The translations under genes were made by a program, and so were the position numbers. The notes under the pieces are model-generated. The model saw only the letters and a list, made by a program, of their open reading frames with translations, searched no databases and was not told the DNA's origin. A DNA stretch of 64,000 nucleotides from Batillaria attramentaria (lineage: Eukaryota > Mollusca > Gastropoda > Batillariidae), in NCBI GenBank assembly GCA_018292915.2, contig JACVVK020000015.1, positions 2,971,001 to 3,035,000 on the forward strand, given 5' to 3'. Positions 32,601 through 44,678 of the stretch are shown one piece after another; the stretch's first letter is position 1, and every line of letters begins with the position of its first letter.

Positions 32601-34404
32601 TGTCCAACACAGATCTAAAACCCTGTACAAACAAGATGTTGAGTCTTTTTGTTCTTTCTTTTTTGTTTAATGGTGGTCTATGGGGAGCAGAGAAGATTGT
32701 TGATACGTCAGGGACGAAGGTACAGATGTGCCGGTACGAATGCTTTTGTTCGTCTTGCAGGCAAGGCAGGAACGAAGATCATGAAAGTGAGCCATTTTGC
32801 GTGTTCACACGGTGACGGAATAATTTAATGTGGCACTCAGTCAGTATACTAGATATTTCCAGCTGTGTTTACACTGTGTGTTGTCCAGATATCTATCTAT
32901 ATTTAAGTTTTATGTTGTTGATATTTGAGTAGGTTTGCGTGTGTGGAAAGATGGAGAGGGCGAGAGAAAGTGAGTATTCTGTTACACAAACCATTTCAAC
33001 CCCATAACCAAGTGTTTCAGTTCATTGGTGCTGTCAGAGTGACAAAGTATTGTGTGTGCGATGAAAATCCAACGACTTCTCCGTACAGTACTTACATTTG
33101 CATTTAGTATCATTTTTGACACATAATAGATTTACATAGATATACAGGATTGCCTACCCCCCTCCCACCCCACCCCCCCCTCTCCCCTACCCCACCCCTT
33201 TTTTTTTTTTTTACATTTGTTTTTTTCGGTTTTCCGCGCCACGCATATTGTGAGATTTGACTGCACTCAGGTGCTCGTGTGTTCTTGGTTGTACCTACAC
33301 TTTAGGGTACATATCACTTTGTCAGTCATTCTTTCAGAACTGTCGACAACAGTTTTTTTTGGGTTTTTTTTGCTAGTTGTAAGATGCTGATATCAATTTG
33401 AAGCTGAAGACCTTCCCTCCATTTCTGTGCAGGTTTGTCCATGTCTAGAGTATTGGGTCACAAACTATTTCAGGTTTCAGTTCCTCCCATCTGACCTCTT
33501 ACGAAAAGTGAAAATCTATCGTAGTAGCTGTATGGTACATGTTTTGTCACATGTATGATCTTGTTTGCGTTTTAGGACTGAAAATTCTGACCATCAGCTA
33601 ATTAAAATCATTAATCGTGAATGGACTGGTGTCCTATGCTTTCATGTTTATTGTCACATAATGACTTTGTAATAATGTTGTTACCGCGATGTTTACAATG
33701 GTAAGGTTATTTCACGTCAGCTGTGGTAGCAGTCGTCATATCAGACTCGCACCAAACTGATTCATATTCGTTAAAACAGGGGATTTTGACTCTATATATC
33801 CCTCATACTTATTAATATAATGTGATGTTTGACCTGTACTGTGGATATAAAATGAAATTGTGGCAGGGGACTAATCTTTGATACCGGTTTGTGTTTATGC
33901 TGAGAGGCCAGATGATCAGTGTGTGCAAAACCACAGCACAGTATTACAAACTAGTGTAAGTCATCTCTTTATCTTTGAGGCAGAGGTCTCGCGTGCGCAC
34001 GCACACATGCATGCACGCACACACACACACAGACACACACACACACACTTCTGGAAATTTTTATGGTTTGTGTGCCATCTGCTCCCATTCCATTGAAACA
34101 CATCTGTTTGGTTTGTCTGTCTGTCTGTCTGTGTTGTCAGAAAAGCACATTTTTGCTTGAAATTTCTGTTATATGTGTGTTGCATTTCATTGTTCTGTAA
34201 AGATACTCCTACTTGCCAAGTCTCATAATTTTTGTAAAGCTTTAATTGAAGTACTTGTACCAATCTTTTTCTTTCTTTTTGTTTGTTTGTTTGTTTGTGT
34301 ACAATGTAATTTGAAAAGGACCATTCAACATTTGTGATCAGTATAGAAATGTGAATATGTTACCTTATATTTTAGTTTAAATTCTTTTTCAGACGTGTAC
34401 ACCA

Positions 34405-34439
34405 TTTTTTTTTTTTTTTTTTTGGGGGGGGGGGGGGGG
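34405..34439 (+). repeat. T19-G16 compound homopolymer
   Basis: A 19-base T run passes directly into a 16-base G run. Confidence 0.9.
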
Positions 34440-35164
34440 TCCGATGACGAAAAGTTTATTTTTGTTACGAGATTGTTCATGTGTGTGTCGGTGTTTGCTT
34501 TTACGTAGAAGTTCCTTCCTATTGTACAGATGTAGCATTGTGTACACCCGACTTTACCCAGTGAGTAGATGAAATGAGCAAATGTGTGTGAAAAAGGGGG
34601 GAGGTGGCAGGTTATGAAAGTAGAAAGGGTAATATCAACTTGTTATCAACTGTAAATAAATGTGACCCTGACCCACTGCTTTGTAACTGAATACCACAGT
34701 GTGACGCTACTGTTTCATCCTTTTTGTCTTAGCCATAATGATTTTTTTTTTCAATCATTGTACAGAAAAGTTGTGAAAAACAACATTTGTTGATTTGCAT
34801 CTGTTTTTGCCACAGAGGGATGAGCATCAGATCAGTCCGCTGCTTTGTCGGTGTTTGGCTCTTGATAACACCTGTCTCAAGGTCCTAGTCCATTCAGTTA
34901 CTGAAGTATTAAAGCAGCACACTCCGTATTGACTGTCCTGTTACATTAGAACCCTTGCAAGAAATTAGTAAGTCGGTTGCATAAGGTAAGGAACGCTATG
35001 ATGAGATTCTTAAGTGTAGTACACTTAGCATCATGCACCGTAGTTGAGGGTCTGCATTGTGATACAGTGTCTTACACTGTTCAAGCAGATTCAATATCTA
35101 AGCTCCCAACAAAAAGCTTCCCGAAGTGTGAAAATTTTTTACAGAGTCGATCGTGCAAGCACAG

Positions 35165-35395
35165 TCATCTCTGTCACAGTTGCAGAGTTGTCAGCGTCCC
35201 TGAAACCCCAATAAAAGCCAAGGGCAGCCTGATTTCACAGCTCAGTTTGCAGTTTTGACACTGAGCAAGAAAGATCGTGCAGCACTCAACATCCGCTAGA
35301 CACACAAAATCCAAATAATGTCACGGCAAACTCGTGCTCTGGTTTTATAAGGGTCCCCAAAGCGCTGAAAACTCTGCAACTGTGACAGAGTTGCC
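35165..35395. repeat. Inverted repeat CTGTCACAGTTGCAGAGTT
   Basis: CTGTCACAGTTGCAGAGTT near 35172 is inverted as AACTCTGCAACTGTGACAG near 35369, about 180 bases apart. The similarity extends to TGTCAGCG against CGCTGAAA with mismatches. It is a possible foldback MITE downstream of GAPVD1. Confidence 0.6.
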
Positions 35396-36596
35396 TGGAT
35401 TATGCACAGTCAAGGAGTCGCAGTTTTAAAAACAGCAGTTTTTGCGGCTTTTTGCTGAGATTGCAGACCTTTCAGTTGTTATCTGTTTTGGTGACTGTGC
35501 TCAGTGTTTGGGAAGTGTGTACCGGTAGTCAGAGAGTGTCGTGATAGTATTTAGTTTTGATGTAGGTGCCAGCAGATTAATCTACACAGTTTACACGTTA
35601 CTCTGTAGTTTTGTCTGTCGGTGAGTCAGAAGCTGTTCCACGCATACCTGCTCCACTCAAAATGGCTGTTGTAGCTCAGTGATACTGCTGTTGTGTAGTG
35701 GCTCGGACATAACGGTTTACGTCTGTGGAGTCCACAGTCAAAAAGAAGAAAAACCAGACAGGTAACCTCTGGCCATAGCTAAACCGTTGTGCCGTGAGCT
35801 CATTGAGCCAAGACATAAGCTTGTAACCCCTTTCTATGAACTTTAGTGCCAGTGCTGTCCGGCAGCACTGGCCTTCGTAGCTTCAGTCTGTCATCGAATG
35901 CAGGGTGAAAGAGAAATTGTTCAGGATTCTGCAGTCTGACCAGGATTTTGATATTGTATGTAGCAGTGTAAAGTTAAAGCAGCACACAACAGACAGACAG
36001 ACAGACACAGGCATCTCGGGATACTAAGTGCCGTGCCTGAAAGAGACACAAGGGGAAGCCCTTTAGGTGGGCACTAACAGCGATGCCTTTCAGTTCTTTG
36101 TGTATGTAAATACATATATATATTCTGCATCGATGCTAATGGATGAAGTGTCCTACATGTTGCTGAACAGAAAGGGCTTCAGTGTTGTGTTACGCCAATT
36201 GATATGTAAACGTCACAACTGTATTACATGTACAATGTAGTTGCGTGGAGCCTGTGTACACCTCAGTGATGTGTTAGTCAGATCCCATACCGATCAAGAA
36301 CCAATACTGTGCTGGCGAAGCGAAGCTTTTCGCCATGAGGGCCAGTCAGATTTTTTGTCAGGTGTATGTACTCGGACCATGTACTCCACTTTTCACCTCA
36401 TGGCTGATAGAAAAAAGTACCTTGATGTTTGCAGCAAGAACCTTTTCACTGGTTTCTGTGTGTATTTACATACATGTACAGTTTTCAACAGTTTTCACTA
36501 GTGCATGAGAAAGAAATGCAGCGAGAGAAGGCCATGAGTTTTGCAACGCTCAAGACAAGTCGGATTTTGCAAGTGCTGATACAGAAAGTGTATTCC

Positions 36597-36875
36597 TTAA
36601 CCCTTTGCCTGCCATTGTGACGGAGATTTCCGTCATTATGAGCCATCCCCAAAACTACTACCATGACGGACAGCAGTCAGTTAAATTATTAATTACACAT
36701 GCCAAAAAACCTCGAAATAAAAACAGAATGTTGGACACAATAAGCTGGTTAAATGTTCATTTTTCTTTCCAAAAATTATAGGTTTTGCTAGGTTATCTGT
36801 GTCATTACGGCCATATCGCACCCTGGCAAATGCATGCAAGCTAACAGCTGAATATGCTGGCAGGCAAGGGGTTAA
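36597..36875. mobile_element. piggyBac-like MITE, TTAA ends
   Basis: TTAACCCTTTGCCTGCCA opens and TGGCAGGCAAGGGGTTAA closes a 279-base element. The TTAA target and CCC/GGG termini are the piggyBac pattern. The interior has no open frame. Confidence 0.8.
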
Positions 36876-37129
36876 AGCTCTCTGTGGGCAGTGTTGGTTT
36901 GTCCCTTAAACTGTACTGTGATAGGCGGTATATGCTTGTAAATGACTGAAACTGCACCCTACCTTGAGTGTGTGAACGCAGTTACAGAAAAGTAGCAGAC
37001 AAGGGTGAGTAGAGCATGTGAGGCTTTTCGCAAGTTTAAAGCAGTGGTTGTCTATACTTTCTTTTTTTCTGCCCCAACTCTTTGCCACCTGCAGTGGTAT
37101 TCCACCCAGGTGATGAGTGGAATTCATGG

Positions 37130-37405
37130 AGGGGCTGTTTTTAGTACGCGTGATGATGATGATTGGATTATGGTATGATGATCCTGTGGAGGTCCATGTG
37201 GTTTGAGACTGTGTGGCAGGACCGCACTCCACGCTTCCTGTCATGAATACCAGGCCCGGGAACTATGGCATTTGCAGTGCCGGCCGTGTAATGAAGTGGG
37301 CGAGTCTCGACTGTGTGGCAACAGCACAGCCTCCCCTTAGCTGGGATTTGAACCCAGGTCTCCCGGTCCATGGTCCAAAGTGCTAACCACTACACTACGG
37401 GGGCT
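37130..37405 (-). mobile_element. tRNA-headed SINE, family C
   Basis: On the minus strand the head reads CCCCCGTAGTGTAGTGGTTA (A-box) and the B-box region GGGTTCAAATCCCAG, then a body shared with 55062-55448 including GTGGCAACAGCACAG-like words in inverse order, and a (CAT)n-rich tail. Confidence 0.75.
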
Positions 37406-37949
37406 GGTCCACGGTTGCCTAATTTAGTAACATCTTTGAAGGATTATGGGGCACGTTGATGACCGTGAAAAACAGTTTGTCAGATTGCACTGATGATAGA
37501 TGTGACAGTGAACATTTCAGCTGTGCTTTTACTATGTAGAAAATCCTACCTCAGTGTCTTGCCCTTATCAGTTCCAGAAAGGACTTGCTGTATATTTCAG
37601 GTCAGGTGTGAGGACAAAGGCCTCAGAGCCTCATTTATTGCCCTGTTTGTGTGTTATAGTGTTTGGTCTGGTAAGTTTTCATTCATATTTAAATATGTAT
37701 TGTGCTTTGATGGGCAACGATTTCAGGAAGTGTTTATGCAGATAGAGTTATCGTAAGATTTTTGTTGGTGAGGCAACGTTCTCCTCTCCCCCCCCCCCCA
37801 GCCTCCCCCCCCCCCCCCCCCCCCACACACACATACACCCCCCCCCTCCCCCAGGATGAAATACTTGTAGTAAGAGTCACTATAGTTTTCAATTCAATTC
37901 AATTCAATATAACTTTATTGTCTGTCGATGGCAGAAAATTTTCTTCTGG

Positions 37950-37951
<2 letters not shown>

Positions 37952-38000
<49 letters not shown>
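37952..38000 (+). repeat. (CA)n microsatellite
   Basis: An uninterrupted run of about 24 CA units, preceded near 37781-37856 by long C tracts. Confidence 0.9.
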
Positions 38001-38002
<2 letters not shown>

Positions 38003-38696
38003 TAACTTTAAAGTTGTTAGTGAGGCCAACTTGTTCGGTGCATTGCACACACCTACTGCAAGTACCAGTCTTCCTCATGGCAGACTTCCTATATGCCCCC
38101 CCCCCCTCCCCCAAAGCCTGAATCGATCATGCAGTTCTCTTTCTTGGAATCATGTGTTACCCTACCTTCCCTCTGTGCAGTGGTGGCCGGAATACGTCTG
38201 CAGCTACATGTATTTTCTAGATTTTGCAGTCAGTGCCTGCCTTTTTCCACCGTTAGGTAATAAATCTGCGTCATTGTTGTGGCCTATACTCATGATTCAG
38301 AGCACAAAACAGTGTCAGTGACCCTGTCACACACCTTGGCATTATGCTGTAGTGGTTATACTGCAAGTGAAAATGGCTGTGGCTATTGTAAGTGTATTTA
38401 CAGTGTACGTGTATATTGTTTGTGACACCTGCTTGTATGGCGATTTCTGTGCTCCAGAGGAAAAGGGGCATGCGTGTATTCAACTTGTTGCAGGCCTCTA
38501 CAAGTCCAGATATTGTGAAATAAATGAGATTTATTGTTTTATGTGTTTTTTGTATGTTGGTTGTTTTCAGATTGGCTGTTCTGCTTCATTCTGGATTTCT
38601 GCCTCCAGCAAAGGCTCTAGTCATTGTGGACTTTAGCCAGAACAGAGAGGCTACAGCAAAATGTTGTTATTGGTGGTTGTGTGGGAATTATCGACA

Positions 38697-39060
38697 GGGG
38701 ATTTGGTTTAGTGGTTAAGGCATCCGACTTCGGATCCTGAGCTGCCTGGTTCAAGTCCCCAGTGGGCAGGAATATAGTGGGAATTTTCCTTACCATATCG
38801 AGTCAAATTCGTGTACAGGCTCGTTTACGGTGCCTGTCTCGCCTTCGTGTACTCACACGCGCACACGTGTCAAGTGTGCACGCTAAAAATCCCACATACA
38901 TCTTTTGAAGAAGAGTAGGCTGTGGCTGGTGTCGTGGTAAATGGAAACGCTGTCGCACGCACCAGGCTTTCACTGCTTCGTCCTCCAGCCCTGCGGCGCC
39001 ATGAGCATTTCAGTAGAGATGGATATTTGTGCTGAGGAGGTCTACCATACCATACTACTA
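38697..39060 (+). mobile_element. tRNA-headed SINE, family A, full copy
   Basis: The head GGGGATTTGGTTTAGTGGTT carries an A-box and GGTTCAAGTCCCC a B-box. The body GTTTACGGTGCCTGTCTCGC and the terminal CTACCATACCATAC match the copies at 4600-5033 and 28138-28431. Confidence 0.85.
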
Positions 39061-39106
39061 CTACTACGAAGGCCCATGGCTCCAAGTGGAGCATAGGCCA
39101 TCATCG

Positions 39107-39418
39107 ACCCTTGAAACCTAGACTAGTGGCAACGTCCTATCGGGGGACCATGGGGGCAATGCACCCATTTAAGAAAACAAATTTTAGCATTTTTTTAAAG
39201 GCATTTAGCAGCCTCTCTTGGCACCAAAAACTAAAATACTGACATTCAAGCTTTCAAAAATGAAGTTAGACTGTCCCATATGGCATTTGTATCCATACAT
39301 GACTCTGTGCGATCTTTTTTCCCCTTCCTTTCCTTGGGCTGAAACTTGGATTTGTTTTGGCTGAAAGAATAGTAAATTTGGCTGAAAATTGCCAAATGAC
39401 CAAAAATTCCCCAGCCTG
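39107..39418 (-). mobile_element. Inverted, one-ended copy of the CAGGCTGGGGAATT MITE
   Basis: On the minus strand it starts CAGGCTGGGGAATTTTTGGT, keeps the CAGCCAAA words and GGGACAGTCTAACTTCATTT, and ends in ACTAGTCTAGGTTTC. It matches 29407-29730 but lacks the far inverted end. Confidence 0.75.
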
Positions 39419-39421
39419 TCT

Positions 39422-39700
39422 GATAGGTACCGCATCGGATTTAGCCGCTGCGCTGTTGAACGGCCGTCACCAATGTCATGGCAGTGAAGCATGGGTTCAA
39501 GCCCAGGTTGTGATATGTGATATGTGATACTGGTTTTTCCTGGCTACCGGGCTGCTTTGAGGGTTTTTCTCTGGGTTAACCAGCTTTCCTCCACCAGCAA
39601 AGTTGTAAAAATATATGATAGGTATTGGGTGGCGCGGCAACGCGCTTACCCCTGGGGGAAGCAGCCCAAATTTCCCGAAAGGGATAATAAAAGTAGTTAA
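39422..39700 (+). mobile_element. Possible further SINE (family E)
   Basis: GGATTTAGCCGCTGCGCTG, then GGGTTCAAGCCCAG (B-box-like), a body, and a GGGATAATAAAAGT tail before an A-rich end. Only one copy is seen here, so the call rests on layout. Confidence 0.4.
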
Positions 39701-40737
39701 AAAAAATTAAAAAAAGTACCTGGTAACGGCCACACAGTCAACACTCGCGTCCAGCGCGGTGACCCATGGAGTGTTCAGCTCAGGGATGCTGACGTCATCA
39801 ATTTCTTTCAACTTCTCAAGAGATTGCTGGTTAGTCAAAGCACACTAGCTGGCTGGTGTGGTGTGCCAAACAGTAAATTTGATACACATGTAGGCATGGT
39901 AACCTACCAGCACCTACTGCATGTTGTATTACGATTTGGCTGGCAAACTGTACCTGCCCCCCAACGCACTTTGGTTGTGTTTTGTTGTTTGGTAATGTGA
40001 CATGAATAGTTTGATTTTTTTTTTTCCTGAGAGCACACCAGGGCAACAAACAGCAAGTTTGTATAGAAAGAGACTGTATTTGAACAAATAACAACCATAT
40101 TACAATACTTGTACAAACTAGATTGTGAAGGAAAGGTCTTGCGACATCTCTGGATGCAGAAACACGTAAGCTTCTCAAAACATCCTTTACGTATGTATTT
40201 GTGGGTAAGCTCCATACACATTTTCAGGTTACCTGCTCAGGTTCATTTGGATGGTTTCTGGTTTTTGTTGTTTTTTGTTGTTTTTTTGAGATGACAGAAA
40301 GTTGGCATGCCATTTCAACAAGTTGCTGGTATTTCAAAACATTTGGACATGGGGGTTTAGCCTCTCTGATCAGTTTCCAATTGCTAACCAAGGCCACAAA
40401 TCTTAGTGTCCAGAGATGCTGCAAGAACTTTCACATAATATGTACATATGAACTGATTCACAGGCCGTACAAAAGGAATTTGAGCATTAGTTGCACACAT
40501 GGATAGATGAACATACACAAAAATAAAGCCAAAGCTGTGTGTTTTTTTTTCGACAGACATTTTGGATATCAGTACATACAGGTAAGAGAAAATCATACAG
40601 ATGCACATCACAAGATAATAAAATTCACTATGGTTAATACAGTGGAAATAAGAATTGGTAGAAGAAAGGGATTTGTAGCTTTTCATCCTCGAAATCTTTT
40701 TTAACGTGAAGATTAAAAAAAAAAAAAAATTAAAAGC

Positions 40738-40897
40738 TTAACCTTTACGCAACGGGACGCGAACCGGCTCGCGTCACTCTCAACAGCCGTAGGCACCGAG
40801 CCGCGAACCGATTCGCGTCATCCTAAACGGCCAGCAGCTGCATGCGCATCAGCAGGGAAGTAGGTCACTGGCCAAGCTCGCGATGTCAAAGAGTTAA
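40738..40897. mobile_element. piggyBac-like MITE with internal CG palindromes
   Basis: TTAACCTTTACG opens and GATGTCAAAGAGTTAA closes a 160-base segment. Inside are GACGCGAACCGGCTCGCGTC (7-base arms) and CGCGAACCGATTCGCG (6-base perfect arms), about 50 bases apart in two similar units. Confidence 0.6.
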
Positions 40898-43800
40898 ACC
40901 CACAACTTTTCCCCAAAGTTAAGATTCTTCATTAATTTTTGTAGCAATGTATGTGAATGCATGGATCCAAAAAAGAAACAAAAAAAAGGAAAAACCCCTA
41001 CAAAAAATCTGAATGATCACTCTACAGAAGTCGGTATCTGTATTTACAATACACACACCATGATGCCACAATCACAGCTCGAATACATACATATATATAT
41101 ATATATATCTTAAAAAATTGGAACAAATCTGGATTAACAGAGTGCTATAGGGGAACAGAAGTTAAACTGCCAATGTGAAATTCACAGCAAAACGAAAAAT
41201 AGCAAAAAAAAATTCTGAGCATGTGTGTAATAGAACTCGGAGACACAAACTGAAAGGTTTACAGGCTGCAATACCACCTGCATAGATATTTGCTGGATAC
41301 CTGATGGTAGAAATGACTGATCAGTTCTTGTCTTTCAAACAACATGCAAGCCTGTTTTAAATCCTGCTTTTTTTCTTCCTCACCATCTTTTCGTTTCATA
41401 AAATGCCATATATACACATACATTAGAACATGCATGTCAAAACACACCAAAAAATTCTCCAAGACAATTCATGAGTAGAATCGGTGAAAGCGTAAAAAAG
41501 CCAGTTTGTCAGAAATGCAAAAACCAATAACAGACTTTCACTTCTTTGAGTGTGTTTTACCGAGTTTGTTGTCACCGTCTTTCTTTGTGATCACTGTAGG
41601 TACGTTGCGTCCCAGGTAAACTAAAACTGATTAAAATACTGATGACTAAGGGGTCATTAACTTGAAGCTGAACCCTACAAAAATAGATTCCACATCACCA
41701 AGCACATCTTGAGCTTGTACCTAGCATCAGACATGAACACTGGTAATGTCTTAGATGTTTGAGACAGAGGACTTTCTTAAGGACTTGGCAGCAACATGGG
41801 TTTGCAAAACATTTTGATCCAAGGATGCTCTTAATACATAATCACTGAACATTTCAACACAAAAAACAAGTTTTAAAAATTAAAAATAAAACAAAATCAC
41901 TACTTTGTCTGGTTACATTACATTCCCAAACTGATTATCACAAGTAGTCTTTTATGCAGTTAGATCAGTTGACTGTCTACAGCGATAAGCTTCAAGTTTT
42001 GCGAGTTAGCTCTCTACATGTACAGTACAGTCTGCCCTATTCCCTGTTGGTCAGCCTTTGTATGTTGCATTGCGAGCCCCTTCCCTTCTGACCTCTTGTT
42101 ACACAGACTTGTTCTAGCTGCACTTTCGTCCTAGATCACAAGTGAATCAATACTGTTCTTCACTTGCTCACCTCAACAGTGCAACATAAGGCTGACAATT
42201 TAACAGGGTACTGAAGACACTAGATCTACGATTTTTTACATACCGGTTCTTAAGTAGAGACGCAGGCACATTCTTGATCTTTCATAATAATACATCTTTA
42301 AACCAATAAATGGACTTGTTAGAAAATAATGAAGGTCGCACCCTTAGACGTCTAGCTCTACTGAATGTCATCCAAACAGTCATCTCAAGTTGTTTCTTTT
42401 CACTTGCACTCACAATGTGTAAACGTGGTGTTGTCTATTACAGAAGCCAACGGCAATCTAAAGAAACGCGTCTCCGTTTTCTCAAACAAAGCAAGTAAAC
42501 GGTTGGAACAGCAATAACGAAGGAAATAACATCCAGTTACCCCATAAGTAAAGAAAGTATCAAACACAAACTGCCAAGCATTAACAGATTCATTAATTTC
42601 ATATCACCAAAATGCAAAACAGCAGAGGTAATGTTTTCAAAAATATGCCCTGATCTTTCAGAAGAAAGAACCACCGAACCAAAGGAAAATTATCACAATG
42701 ATTATCCAAATTCTAAAAACCTTTTCCTTCCTACAATGAAACTGGTACTCCACGAGAAAGTATGCGCACACACATACACACACATACAAAACCCCCACAT
42801 TTACATACACATAGGTGTGAATAACACATAGAAACCAAGCAGAATTACATCTCAAAGGTTTCATTTGACCAACAAGCAAGTTTTAACGAACTTTCAACAT
42901 ATCAACCCGGCAAGATTGTCTTCAAAATCAAGATAAACTACCCTCGACATTTCCTGTTCCACCTATCTGAACAGCATAAATAATGGCATCTCTAACATGA
43001 CAGAAAAACCCTCTGGCAATCGTTATTAAAAAAAGGCGACTAATGCTGCACAGTAACATCGCAAAAACCCCAGTGCGTTGCACCTGTATGTGTATCAGGA
43101 AAAAACATTACCATGCATGTCTGATCCGCACATGTTAAAAGTGAAATTGCGAGACGTGACACGACAAATTTCAAGCCCTATCAGTGAAAATGAATAGATA
43201 TCATCCCCGAATTCAACAAACGTAAATTGTTCTTTTTCTTTTTTTCCCCCCTCAATGGTTTGAAACCAGTTTGATCTTTATTCAAACTTAACCACACACA
43301 TCCAAGAGAGAGAAAGTCTCGAGACTCGCCAACCATCATGATGGCTTGCTGAGAAACCGAGTCAGAAAGTCTCTCAAAGGAGAAAATACACAATACAATT
43401 TTAGCACAGTATTATATCCCGTGCAAAACTGAGAAACCTCCCACCAAACGCCACTCTAAATTTTTACACTTACACCCACCCACCTACTTAACAGTGTATG
43501 TAACACACTGCCCCCACACCCCCGCCCCCACCCCTCAACGTTTAGATACGAAATGATGGAAAACAACCTGTACATCCAAAGGCCAAGAAGAGCTTGTATC
43601 CCAGTCAAAGAGACAGTTTCTAATATAACCGCAGGACCTATACTACTGTCTACATAGGATTTTACATGACGCCTGTATCTCGCTCCACTATTTACAAGGT
43701 AACAGAGTCAAGAGAATAATGCTCCACGTTCAGGTTATTTAGCAAAATGGTAGAATAATATATGAAGGCATTGAAGAAATGGTGGGTGCTTTTGTATGCA

Positions 43801-44678
43801 ACGGTCAGGATTAGGAGGGGATTTTTACTGTCGTTTTCAAAACAACTTTAAAATATACAATATCATGAAAAGGGAAAGAAAGAACAGAAATCATAGGTTA
43901 AGAATTTTAAATTAATATCCCTGTTCCCTGTGCAAAGTGCAAGCCTTCCCTTGAACAATGCAGCACAGTGTTTCATTAATTTAAAAAAAAAAAAAAAGTA
44001 TGAAAACCAAATAAGACATCTGAAAAAAAAAATCATTCACATTTACAGTTTAAAACAAAAAAATCTTTACATCCCCCCTGCTGTTTTGAATGAATGCATC
44101 AAAGCTGCCCAATAAAACTAGAGAAATAGTCGAAAGTGAGGAAGCTGCTGAAGCACAAGTCTGTGAAAGGCAAGTAAATGGGACGCCACTCTGAGCATCA
44201 AGTTGGCATTCTGAGAGACTATGTACCAAAAGTATGGCCAGCAGGCACATGAGCAAGTAATAAACTCACAATCCCACCAGTTTTTGTGTACAGCATAAAT
44301 CCATCATCGTTTATAATTACTTGAATATGAGGGTAGTTCTGCATGCAATCTTCAGTTGTTCTCCTTCCTCTTTTTGCCGAGCACCCATCCACAACTCGTC
44401 AACTTCCGCGAGTTGAAGTACGAAGGTGTGGAGGGCATAATCAGAAAAAAAGAAAAGAAAGAGGATGGTTGGAAAAGGAAAGAATTTCCGACATTTAACG
44501 CTGTAAAGAGTGTGGCACGTCTTGTGATTCACAGACTTGCAGCGGCAGCAGCAGCAGCACTGAAGGCAGGGTATGTTCGAGAGTCCAAGACGCACAGGGA
44601 GGTGGACAGAGAAGTTAGGATGTTCCGGGCTCACAGCCTCTTCTCACTGGGGTGAATCCCCACTCTCTGTGCCGAGGC

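Larger units (their letters stand above)
31575..44678. other. GAPVD1 3' UTR, intergenic spacer and stomatin 3' UTR
   Basis: There is no credible coding exon on either strand across 13.1 kb. The left part is GAPVD1 3' UTR; AATAAA at 32142-32147 and 34655-34660 are possible ends. The right part (roughly 40-44.7 kb) is relatively free of recognisable repeats and may be stomatin 3' UTR, but its end is not resolved. Recognisable repeats inside it are listed separately. Confidence 0.6.

Noticed and set aside
38697..38770. Possible tRNA gene
   Set aside because: A- and B-box-like words are present, but the same head recurs in front of a shared body and tail at other sites, which marks a SINE; a complete cloverleaf was not evident.
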